Assembly (NCBI RefSeq): GCF_004310665.1
Contig: NZ_SIXF01000025.1
Coordinates: forward strand, 1-64,000
Source of the DNA: Pedobacter kyonggii
GTDB lineage: Bacteria > Bacteroidota > Bacteroidia > Sphingobacteriales > Sphingobacteriaceae
Length of the DNA stretch: 64,000 bases
Direction: 5' to 3'
The position numbers and the translations under genes were made by a program. Every line of letters starts with the position of its first letter. The stretch's first letter is position 1. This document shows positions 8,500-15,965 of the stretch, piece after piece. The notes beneath the pieces are model-generated. The model saw only the letters and a program-made list of their open reading frames with translations. It was not told where the DNA came from and searched no databases.

Positions 8500-9549
8500 T
8501 TATTGATATTGAATATATATCGGCTTTGGTGTAAGCTTTAACAGCTCTTCTGGAGTCATCAAACGCTTCGGATCTTTCTTTAAATCATTTTTGTAAAACA
8601 ATTTAAAGCCTGTAAACTGCACTGGCTCGCCCTGTATAAAGTGGCGGTAGGTACCTTTTTTCAATTCAGGCTCACCCCATCCGTCCATGTGCATCACAAC
8701 TTGAACCTCAGGACGTAATTTAATATTAGGTGAATTGGTTACCATTTTCTTTGTAAAACGGTGCAGTACAAATACTTTTGGGGGCAAATTGTATTTTTTA
8801 ACAATATCAGCCAAATATCCGGTTACATAATTAATGTCGGCAGCATCGTAGGTGCCGATCCTTTTGCCTGGCAGTGATCCGTCTTTCATTGAAAATTCTG
8901 GGTCGATACCTAGGTGAACGTATGGTAATTCAAGGTATTTTGCAATATGGGGTAGCTCTGCTTTTATCGTGCTTAACGCTACCTGAAGATCTAAAAATAC
9001 AATTGTGTTAGGTTGCATTTTGGCGATTTTTAAAACAGAATCAATCTGTTTATTGCCCATTCTGTTGATGTATTTTCCATCTTTCCCCGGTGTTCCACTT
9101 GCTACTGCAGCAATATAGTGTAATCCTGGTTGTACTGGGGTAGTAGGATCAGCTTTTTCCCAATGTTTAACCTCAGCATTTAAGCGCTTCCACATTTCTT
9201 TAGGTGCATATTCGCCAAGTGCTCCCATTTTTTTCGAATGCAGGTTTCCATAATAAACAACTATGCGTTTAAAAGGTAAAATAGCTCCCGCTAAAGGATA
9301 TGGTTGTTTTTTTACTGGCCATCTTCCGGTAGTATCTCCGTTTGCCAGTTTTTTCACCAGCGAATCGTAAAGCTTTGGATCAACCGGTTTCATTACGTTT
9401 ACCGTTGAGTCCGTTTTCTTTTTAGTTGAATCAGAAGAAAAGATTTTACCGATACCGCCACTGCTCTTACCGTCTGAATTACAGTTGGCAAATAAGCTGA
9501 TTGCGGCAAAACCAAGTATTAGTGTGCCTGCTAATTGAGGAAATTTCAT
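8500..9549 (-). CDS. Predicted lipoprotein of unknown function
   Basis: 349 residues. The N-terminus is a lipoprotein signal (ISLFANC, lipidated Cys23), followed by a Ser/Thr/Lys/Asp-rich linker to about residue 75. The body contains a VVYYGN...MGALGEY segment, a TIVFLDLQVALS strand, a YVHLGIDPEF strand with an acidic pair and a VVMHMDGWGEPE strand. Alternating beta/alpha segments with acidic residues at strand ends suggest a TIM-barrel-like fold related to glycoside hydrolases. I do not recognise a named family. It is monocistronic, with its own terminator, and is likely anchored in the cell envelope facing the periplasm or the surface. Confidence 0.6.
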   Translation of the reverse strand: MKFPQLAGTLILGFAAISLFANCNSDGKSSGGIGKIFSSDSTKKKTDSTVNVMKPVDPKLYDSLVKKLANGDTTGRWPVKKQPYPLAGAILPFKRIVVYYGNLHSKKMGALGEYAPKEMWKRLNAEVKHWEKADPTTPVQPGLHYIAAVASGTPGKDGKYINRMGNKQIDSVLKIAKMQPNTIVFLDLQVALSTIKAELPHIAKYLELPYVHLGIDPEFSMKDGSLPGKRIGTYDAADINYVTGYLADIVKKYNLPPKVFVLHRFTKKMVTNSPNIKLRPEVQVVMHMDGWGEPELKKGTYRHFIQGEPVQFTGFKLFYKNDLKKDPKRLMTPEELLKLTPKPIYIQYQ

Positions 9550-9646
9550 AGATATTATATAGATAATTAAAGTTTAGACTTTTTCCGGATCTGTTTTGAT
9601 GAAAGTAGGATGGAAATCTCGTAGTTTAAAATAAAGTAATCAACAT

Positions 9647-10528
9647 TTACACATTACAGAATTTGCCAAAAACACCCAATGGCAATTTAATGCCCGAAGT
9701 AGCCTGTAGAAACAGTTCTCCAGTTTCGAGGTTTTGAACAGATGGGAATGAGGTGCGGATTAAGTTTTCGACAATTACCGACGAAAAACCTAATGAATAA
9801 GTATTTAGGATTAAGAAATGTTCTTTTTCATCCAGCAACTGTACCACATCCTGCATCATTTCCTGGATATGATCTTCCAGTTTCCATTTTTCGCCATTAG
9901 GACCGTGGCCATAAGCAGGAGGATCTAAAATGATTCCGTTGTATTTTTTGCCTCTTTTTAATTCTTTTTTTACAAACTTTAAGGCATCTTCTACCATCCA
10001 ACGGGTATCTTTCAATCCTGAAAGCTCTTGGTTTTCATTTGCCCAGGTAACAACCTGTTTAATCGAATCTACGTGAGTAGTTTCGGCGCCAGCTGCATTT
10101 GCAATTAGCGATGCCGCACCAGTATAAGCGAAAAGATTTAAAACTTTAGGCTGTGGTGTTTTAAATTTTTTAATTGACGAAGATATAAAATCCCAGTTTA
10201 CTGCCTGCTCAGGGAATACACCTACATGTTTGAAAGAGGTTAAACCTAAGCGGAGTTTAATGGCCACTTCATCATTTTTATATTCTACATGCCAACGATC
10301 AGGAATAGATTGGTTTTTCTTTACCCATTCGCCAGAGGTAGCCGAACGGCCTCTGAAAGTAATGTTGGCCGTTTTTTTCCAATCCTGTTCTGAGTATGTT
10401 TTTTTCCATACCGCCTGAGGTTCAGGACGGATAAGGGTTACATTTCCAAAACGTTCTAATTTTTCAAAATCCCCGCAATCAATCAGTTCGTAATCTTTCC
10501 AGTGGGTTGGGGCAAGTAATTGTATCAT
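9647..10528 (-). CDS. Class I SAM-dependent RNA methyltransferase, RlmI/RlmK-like
   Basis: 293-residue Rossmann-fold methyltransferase. The SAM-binding motif is LNLFAYTGAASLIA near residue 130, with an acidic residue after the next strand (THVDSIKQ). The catalytic-type motif is ILDPPAYGHG near residue 200. The DPPAYG form is typical of the RlmI/RlmK family that methylates 23S rRNA. It lacks the N-terminal PUA domain of E. coli RlmI and has a short beta-rich N-terminus (residues 1-110) instead. RNA is the likely substrate by family, but the exact base is unknown. Confidence 0.75.
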   Translation of the reverse strand: MIQLLAPTHWKDYELIDCGDFEKLERFGNVTLIRPEPQAVWKKTYSEQDWKKTANITFRGRSATSGEWVKKNQSIPDRWHVEYKNDEVAIKLRLGLTSFKHVGVFPEQAVNWDFISSSIKKFKTPQPKVLNLFAYTGAASLIANAAGAETTHVDSIKQVVTWANENQELSGLKDTRWMVEDALKFVKKELKRGKKYNGIILDPPAYGHGPNGEKWKLEDHIQEMMQDVVQLLDEKEHFLILNTYSLGFSSVIVENLIRTSFPSVQNLETGELFLQATSGIKLPLGVFGKFCNV

Positions 10529-10546
10529 GTATTATTATGTATAGTC

Positions 10547-10621
10547 CGTCATTGCGAGGCACGAAGCAATCTTAATGCGATAAATATACAGAAGAAGATT
10601 GCTTCGTGCCTCGCAATAACG
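10547..10621. repeat. REP-like long inverted repeat
   Basis: Left arm cattgcgaggcacgaagcaa and right arm ttgcttcgtgcctcgcaata are near-perfect complements of about 25 bp around a 20-nt A+T-rich centre. This is the dispersed attgcgaggcacgaagcaatct element. It lies between two co-oriented minus-strand genes and may end transcription of the upstream DUF2281 gene. Confidence 0.75.
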
Positions 10622-10628
10622 ATTTTAT

Positions 10629-10865
10629 TTAGTAGAAATTTATCGGATCATTAAAATCTTTAGGAATGATAAATAAACCTTTTGCAGCGCCATATAAGCT
10701 TTTTGGTTCTTCAACAATATTTGTTTTTTCACTTGCCGATTTAGGAAAGCTCTTTGAGTGTTTAGCTTTTAGAAAATCAATAAAATCTTCTACCTCGTTT
10801 ACCATGCTTTCTGGTAAGGTTTCCAATTTGTGAATGATATTTTTTGTAGCCGTAGTCATATACAA
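10629..10865 (-). CDS. DUF2281-type small protein, antitoxin-like
   Basis: 78 residues (76 if the second Met at 10859 is the start). The N-terminal helix pair KLETLPESMVNEVEDFIDFL and the C-terminal GAAKGLFIIPKDFNDP segment fit the DUF2281 / VapB-like antitoxin pattern. In such pairs the C-terminal tail enters a PIN-domain toxin. No toxin gene lies on either side: upstream is mlaF and downstream is a REP element. It is therefore either an orphan antitoxin or a protein with another role. Family assignment is moderate. Confidence 0.6.
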   Translation of the reverse strand: MYMTTATKNIIHKLETLPESMVNEVEDFIDFLKAKHSKSFPKSASEKTNIVEEPKSLYGAAKGLFIIPKDFNDPINFY

Positions 10866-10879
10866 ATATAAGAATTTTC

Positions 10880-11632
10880 TTAAAACTTATCTTTAGCAGC
10901 CTTCATGAAGCGGCTGGCGAATACGAAATCGTTTAGTTCTTTAATATCGGTATGTGCAATTTCTTTGTTGCTGCCTTCCCAGAATTTTTTTCCTTCGTGT
11001 AGGAATAAAATATAATCGCCAATACCCATAACCGAGTTCATATCATGTGTTACAACAATAGTTGTAGTTTTGTATTCTTCGGTAATTTCCTGGATCAATT
11101 CATCAATTACGATTGACGTTTTTGGATCTAAGCCTGAGTTCGGCTCATCACAGAACAAATACTTCGGGTTCATAGAAATGGCACGTGCAATACCTACACG
11201 TTTTTTCATTCCACCCGATAATTCTGCCGGGAATAATTTATTTTTACCTGCAAGGTTTACGCGCTCCAAACAAAAATCAACTCTTTCAAGCTTTTCTTTT
11301 CTACTCTGATCAGTAAACATGTTTAAAGGAAACATAATATTTTCTTCAACAGTCATACTATCGAACAGGGCAGAGCCTTGAAACAACATGCCAATTTCTT
11401 TACGCACTTCAATACGCTGCTCGTAGGTCATCGGTGTAAAATCCCGGCCATCATACAAAACCGAGCCCGAATCTGGCTGATGTAAACCCACCATACATTT
11501 CAGTAAGGTTGTTTTTCCAGATCCGGAACCACCGATAATTAAATTGGTTACACCTTCTTCAAACTTTCCAGAAATGCCTTGTAATACATCATTTCCAGAG
11601 AAAGATTTATAAATATCTTTAATTTCGATCAT
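10880..11632 (-). CDS. mlaF: MlaF-like ABC transporter ATPase
   Basis: ATPase of the Mla/MCE phospholipid transport system, which keeps lipid asymmetry of the outer membrane. With the ATG at 11632 it has 250 residues. An in-frame upstream start would add 11 codons inside mlaE and is unlikely. Walker A is GGSGSGKTT (residues 34-42), the ABC signature is LSGGMKKR, Walker B is YLFCDEP and the switch His is in VVTHDM. The upstream mlaE stop and this start share one base (TAATG), which indicates translational coupling. No MlaD (MCE) gene follows here; DUF2281 is next. Confidence 0.9.
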   Translation of the reverse strand: MIEIKDIYKSFSGNDVLQGISGKFEEGVTNLIIGGSGSGKTTLLKCMVGLHQPDSGSVLYDGRDFTPMTYEQRIEVRKEIGMLFQGSALFDSMTVEENIMFPLNMFTDQSRKEKLERVDFCLERVNLAGKNKLFPAELSGGMKKRVGIARAISMNPKYLFCDEPNSGLDPKTSIVIDELIQEITEEYKTTTIVVTHDMNSVMGIGDYILFLHEGKKFWEGSNKEIAHTDIKELNDFVFASRFMKAAKDKF

Positions 11633-12366
11633 TACAATAAAAGTTGAGTAACTAAATAATCGCAAACAAGAATAGAAATACAGCTAATTACAACTGCTCT
11701 TGTACTGGCTTGCGAAACTTCTAAAGCACCACCACGAACATAAAAACCTTCGTAAGCTGGAACTGATGTAATAATGAAACCAAATACAAACGCCTTTACC
11801 AAAGCAACCGTAATGGTGTAAGGATTAAAATCAGTTGTTATACCTTGAATATATTCTGCAGGAGTAACAGCACCTGAAATAGAACCGCCAATATATCCAC
11901 CGGTAATACTTAAAAACATGGAAATGATTACCAACATGGGTACCATGGTTATGCCCGAAATAATTTTGGGAAGGATGAGGTAGCCTGGTGCATTTATACC
12001 CATAATTTCTAAAGCGTCAATCTGTTCGGTAACACGCATCGAACCAATTTCTGATGAAATGGCCGATCCGATTTTTCCTGCCAGTACAATTGCACTAATG
12101 GTTGGACTTAACTCTAATATACTCGAGTCGCGGTTTACAGAACCGATAATTGTTTTTGGAATAAAATCACTAACCAGCTGGAAAGCAATTTGGAGCGTCA
12201 TTACTGCACCAATAAAAGTAGAGATAATAGCAATTAAACCTAAAGAACCTACACCAACATAATCCATTTGTTTGGCGATTTCTTTTAAGTATATTTTCAG
12301 TTTTTCCGGCCTTCTGAATACAGACTTGAGTAGCAGGATGTATCTGCCGAAATTGGTAAAATTCAT
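11632..12366 (-). CDS. mlaE: MlaE-like ABC transporter permease
   Basis: 244-residue integral membrane permease of the MlaE family, partner of the MlaF ATPase encoded directly downstream with a one-base overlap. Hydrophobic segments alternate with the family segment SAISSEIGSMRVTEQIDALE (residues about 108-127). MlaE proteins flip or pass phospholipids between the inner membrane and the periplasmic MCE ring. The MCE subunit is not in this operon. First gene of the pair; its promoter should lie in 12367-12512, shared with the divergent SDR gene. Confidence 0.9.
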   Translation of the reverse strand: MNFTNFGRYILLLKSVFRRPEKLKIYLKEIAKQMDYVGVGSLGLIAIISTFIGAVMTLQIAFQLVSDFIPKTIIGSVNRDSSILELSPTISAIVLAGKIGSAISSEIGSMRVTEQIDALEIMGINAPGYLILPKIISGITMVPMLVIISMFLSITGGYIGGSISGAVTPAEYIQGITTDFNPYTITVALVKAFVFGFIITSVPAYEGFYVRGGALEVSQASTRAVVISCISILVCDYLVTQLLL

Positions 12367-12512
12367 TCCGTATGTATTTGCTTAATTTAAATGATCATTT
12401 ATAATACTACAAAGAAACGATAAAAAAGTTGGAGCGCTTTGCTAATTGCAAAAATATTCGTGGTTTTGAATATAAATATGGTTTTTTGTTAACAAAAATT
12501 AAACCATAAATA

Positions 12513-13202
12513 ATGAAAGCTGTAATAACAGGAGCAACTAAAGGAATTGGTAGAGCTATTGCGACTAAATTTGCCCAAAATGGGTGCGATTTGGTTTTGG
12601 TAGCAAGGGGAGAAGATGAACTGGACAGGCTTCGACAGGAATTAACCCCTTACGGGAATGCTATTTTTACACAGGTAGCAGATTGTTCCGTTAAAGAAGA
12701 AGTGTATGCTTTTTTAAATTCGACCGCCTTAGATTTTGACCATGTAGCTGTTTTAGTAAATAATGTAGGGATCTTTTTGCCTGGCAGCATGCTTGATGAG
12801 GATGACGAAACCTTCGAAAAGCAGCAGCATTTAAATACAAATGCCTGTTATTACATCAGTAAATTTTTTGGAAAAAAAATGCGTTCAGCCAAGCGAGGCC
12901 ACATATTCAACATCTGTTCGGTGGCCAGTAAAGCACCTGTGGAAAATGGAGGCAGTTATAGTGTAACAAAAGCAGCGATGTTAAGTCTTAATCATGTATT
13001 GCGGCAAGAGTTAGCACCTCACAATGTTAAAGTAACTGCATTTTTGCCAGGCTCAACTAAAACTTCGTCATGGGAAGGAACAACAATTCCGGATGAAAAA
13101 TTTGTGCAGCCTGAAGATATTGCAGAAACTTTATTTACCATTTTAAACTTAAGTAAAGGGGTAAATGTAGACGAGGTTTTGATTACTCCGCTTGATTTTT
13201 AA
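12513..13202 (+). CDS. Short-chain dehydrogenase/reductase
   Basis: 229-residue NAD(P)-dependent oxidoreductase. The Rossmann cofactor motif TGATKGIG is at residues 7-14, NNVG in the NAG position is at 83-86, and the catalytic residues are Ser136, Tyr149 and Lys153 (SYSVTK). The substrate is unknown. A sepiapterin-reductase or 3-oxoacyl-ACP-reductase-like role cannot be told apart by sequence alone. The next gene (PspC) starts within about 8 bases of its stop, so the two are probably co-transcribed. Confidence 0.85.
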   Translation: MKAVITGATKGIGRAIATKFAQNGCDLVLVARGEDELDRLRQELTPYGNAIFTQVADCSVKEEVYAFLNSTALDFDHVAVLVNNVGIFLPGSMLDEDDETFEKQQHLNTNACYYISKFFGKKMRSAKRGHIFNICSVASKAPVENGGSYSVTKAAMLSLNHVLRQELAPHNVKVTAFLPGSTKTSSWEGTTIPDEKFVQPEDIAETLFTILNLSKGVNVDEVLITPLDF

Positions 13203-13209
13203 ACACAAA

Positions 13210-13917
13210 ATGAACAACGTTATGGAAAAGAAGCTTTTTAGAAACGAACACGATAAGATGATTGCCGGTGTAGCTTCGGGACTTGCAGATTACATGCAGG
13301 TGGAGGTTACCATAATTAGATTATTGTTTGCATTATCGGCTATATTTATGGCTGGAGGTGGCTTAGTTGCCTATATAGTAATGTGGATTATTGTTCCGGT
13401 TAATGATGATCCGGCTGCAAGATTCTCCAAATTTAACGATTACTTTGGCAAGAAAAACCCAAATGCACAACCCTTTGGAAGTGCCGATCCTTTTGCAGGA
13501 CCAGCTAATCAGGGAAACCAGAATTGGACTCAACCTGTAGATGGTACACAGAAAACACCTTTCGAAACACAGCCCAATTTCGATAAATTCAATAAATCTA
13601 ACGATACTGGCCGCACAATAGGCGGATTGGTTTTGCTAGTGATAGGGTGTTTTTTCCTGATGCGCGAAATGGATTTTATACCCGATTGGTTTAGTATCCG
13701 CAATTTATTCAGGTACATGTGGCCATTGATATTTATTGCTTTAGGTGTAAGTATCATAGCCAAATCAAAAAGAAAAAACGACTGGGCTGCTTTTCAGCAC
13801 CAACAGGAAGCTGAACAACAAAAAACGGCTGATTTTTCTGAAACCGTTGTAGAAAATGAACCTACAGCACCAGCTAACAAAGATGATAATTCAACATCCG
13901 CTAACCCTCAAGTATAA
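13210..13917 (+). CDS. PspC-domain membrane protein
   Basis: Envelope-stress type membrane protein. The PspC domain is at the N-terminus (KKLFRNEHDKMIAGVASGLA, then a transmembrane helix to about residue 60). A Pro/Asn/Gln-rich linker, two more hydrophobic segments near residues 140-180 and a charged Gln/Glu tail follow. I prefer the ATG at 13210, with 13222 as an alternative. The longer frame from 13192 would overlap the SDR gene. It is followed after 5 bases by a LiaF-like protein, and the PspC plus LiaI/LiaF-like combination is common for sensing membrane damage. 235 residues. Confidence 0.85.
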   Translation: MNNVMEKKLFRNEHDKMIAGVASGLADYMQVEVTIIRLLFALSAIFMAGGGLVAYIVMWIIVPVNDDPAARFSKFNDYFGKKNPNAQPFGSADPFAGPANQGNQNWTQPVDGTQKTPFETQPNFDKFNKSNDTGRTIGGLVLLVIGCFFLMREMDFIPDWFSIRNLFRYMWPLIFIALGVSIIAKSKRKNDWAAFQHQQEAEQQKTADFSETVVENEPTAPANKDDNSTSANPQV

Positions 13918-13922
13918 ATAAA

Positions 13923-14894
13923 ATGAAATTAGATAGATTAATTTGGGGTATTATCCTGCTTTTTATTGGCGGTGTACTTCTACTCGAAAACTTTGGCGTA
14001 ATCAATTTTTATTGGCGCAACGTATGGAGCTTTTGGCCGGTATTCTTAATTATAGCAGGTTTAAATATCCTGTTTAATAAAAACAATTCGCAAACAGGTA
14101 GTATTATTTCTATTGGCGTTTTAGTGGTTGCTTTATCGTTCCTTTTTTATAAAGGACAGCAAGTGCCCGAGCGTGGCAACTGGTGGGGGCATCATTTCAA
14201 AAAAGATATAGATGTTAATATCGACGATAATGACGATGATGATAACGATAGTGATACCTCGTATAATCAGTTAAGTTTGTCTGAGCCATTTGTAGCTGCA
14301 GATAATGCGAAAAAGACGGTGTTAAATATTTCTGGAGGTGGCATTTCATTTAATCTTGATGGCGAAACAGCTGAGTTGATTAATGCCGATGTGAAGAAAA
14401 GGCATGGTAACTTCTCTTTAAAGAAATTGCTTACCGATAGTGCCACTGTACTTACTTTCCAAATGGACGATAAAAAGAGCAAGTGGAATTTTGGTGATGG
14501 CGGTAACGATGTTAACTTTAAATTGAATAAGGAAGCCAACTGGGATATTTTAATGAAACTGGGCGCTGGCGAAGCAAACTTTGATTTTGCCAATTACAAA
14601 GTGCGCACCTTCCGCTTTGATGGTGGAGCAGCAGCTTTGGATATTAAATTCGGAGATTTATTGCCAATAACCGACGTAATTGTGAAATCTGGGGTGGCCG
14701 ATGTGAAAATTAAGGTACCTACCAACTCAGGTTGCCGGATTAAAACCAAAACAGGCTTATCAGCTAAAGATTTCGATGGTTTTGAAAAGTTGAGCGATGG
14801 TGTTTACGAAACTTCAAACTATAAAACCTCAGCCAAAAAAATCTTTATCAATTTAGATGGCGGATTGAGTAACTTTGAAGTAAGCAGATACTAG
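13923..14894 (+). CDS. LiaF/LiaI-like transmembrane and beta-repeat protein
   Basis: 323 residues. The N-terminus has three or four hydrophobic segments (residues 5-80) with the LiaI-LiaF-like form WGIILLFIGGVLLLENFGV. An Asp/Asn-rich hinge at about 93-110 is followed by a beta-rich domain with repeated NISGG, GAGEANFDF and GGAAALDIKF turns. That pattern fits the toast-rack/DUF4097-like beta-helix domains of cell-envelope stress proteins. It lies 5 bases after the PspC gene and is probably its functional partner. The ligand is unknown. Confidence 0.75.
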   Translation: MKLDRLIWGIILLFIGGVLLLENFGVINFYWRNVWSFWPVFLIIAGLNILFNKNNSQTGSIISIGVLVVALSFLFYKGQQVPERGNWWGHHFKKDIDVNIDDNDDDDNDSDTSYNQLSLSEPFVAADNAKKTVLNISGGGISFNLDGETAELINADVKKRHGNFSLKKLLTDSATVLTFQMDDKKSKWNFGDGGNDVNFKLNKEANWDILMKLGAGEANFDFANYKVRTFRFDGGAAALDIKFGDLLPITDVIVKSGVADVKIKVPTNSGCRIKTKTGLSAKDFDGFEKLSDGVYETSNYKTSAKKIFINLDGGLSNFEVSRY

Positions 14895-15004
14895 GGAGGT
14901 GGAAGGTTAGAAGGTAGAAGGCGTAGGGCTAAGACTTCATTAACGGAATCTTTATAAAATGCTGATCTTACAATCCTAAAATCTCATCATCCTGATCCAA
15001 TCCA

Positions 15005-15616
15005 ATGAATCCTGATCAATATATAGTTGTAATTAATGGAAAGCCACAAGGCCCGTACAATTTAACCGAACTGAAAGATTTAAACATCAGTGCGAATACT
15101 TTTATACGTAAGCCCGGAATGGACGATTATAAAGAAGCTCATGCAATTCCCGAATTGCGTGAGCTTTTGGGTTTTAGTTATCAAAAAACAGCACCCCAAT
15201 ATTTTGCAGCTTTCGATCAAAGGCTGTTGGCATCGGTGATTGATCATTTTATTATTTTTGGAATATATAGTATTGTTATTTTAACGAGCTATATTTTTAT
15301 CGAAGGTAAAGATCAGCGGATTATGGCTTTTCTAATCCCCCTTCCATCCATATTTATTATTAAGCTCATTTATGGCAGCATTGCTGAAGCGTCTAAAAGT
15401 CAGGCTACTATTGGTAAAAAGCTGCTCAATATCAAAGTAACAGATTTAGAAGGCAGCCAGGTTTCTTTTGGCATTTCTCTGGTTAGGAATTTTTCTAAAA
15501 TCTTATCTGTAATTCCTGTTTTCTTCGGTTATCTTTACAGTTTTCTCAATAAGAAAAACCAGTGTTGGCACGATATTGCAGCAAATACGTTGGTGATAAA
15601 AGACAGGTTAATTTAA
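15005..15616 (+). CDS. GYF_2-RDD domain membrane protein
   Basis: 203 residues. Residues 5-55 form a GYF_2-type domain (YIVVINGKPQGPYNLTELK), and residues 68-200 an RDD domain with the sequence AAFDQRLLASVIDHFIIFG. Three to four transmembrane helices and the conserved ATIGKKLLNIKVTD loop follow. Such proteins are often envelope proteins of unknown activity; some RDD proteins have been linked to Na+/H+ exchange. It lies 110 nt after the LiaF-like gene, separated by a short repeat, so operon membership is uncertain. Confidence 0.8.
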   Translation: MNPDQYIVVINGKPQGPYNLTELKDLNISANTFIRKPGMDDYKEAHAIPELRELLGFSYQKTAPQYFAAFDQRLLASVIDHFIIFGIYSIVILTSYIFIEGKDQRIMAFLIPLPSIFIIKLIYGSIAEASKSQATIGKKLLNIKVTDLEGSQVSFGISLVRNFSKILSVIPVFFGYLYSFLNKKNQCWHDIAANTLVIKDRLI

Positions 15617-15950
15617 TTGGAAAGCAGGGTCAATGCATCTCTTATCGTCAGTCGGGCTGTACGCTATATCTTTGGCTGGCCTGCGGCTACGCTCAGGCTG
15701 ACAGCTAAAGGATGCCGCTTCCATCCCGTTTATGAACTTCGTCCTGTGCAATGATGCCAAACCCACCACCGCCAAAAAATAAACCCGATCAAAGCGGGAT
15801 GCCGATATTTCCATCTGCAGAAGCGGGAGCGGGGCTACATTTGCTAAGTAATACTGCTCTCCCATTTCCAGAAACAAAAGCTTTGATTTTTTCTGAATAA
15901 TCAGACCGATTTAATTACAACATTACAACATCAAAAATTCCAACAATCCT
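15617..15950. repeat. Intergenic stretch with REP-like element
   Basis: No gene is supported. The segment ggcctgcggctacgctcagg at about 15679-15698 is a variant of the dispersed tcagcctgagcgtagccgc element. A minus-strand frame across it reads CQPERSRR, a translation artefact typical of this repeat. The last 60 bases are A+T rich and lead into the ispG promoter. Confidence 0.5.
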
Positions 15951-15958
15951 TATCTTTG
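15951..15958 (+). promoter_or_regulatory. Putative -7 element before ispG
   Basis: TATCTTTG fits the Bacteroidota -7 consensus TAnnTTTG exactly and ends 7 bases before the ispG ATG. If used, the transcript would start at or next to the start codon, giving a leaderless or nearly leaderless mRNA. A good -33 TTTG is not evident. Confidence 0.4.
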
Positions 15959-15965
15959 CAAACAG

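Noticed and set aside
15608-15877. Minus-strand frame with CQPERSRR
   Set aside because: Translation of the dispersed REP-like element; overlaps the RDD gene end.
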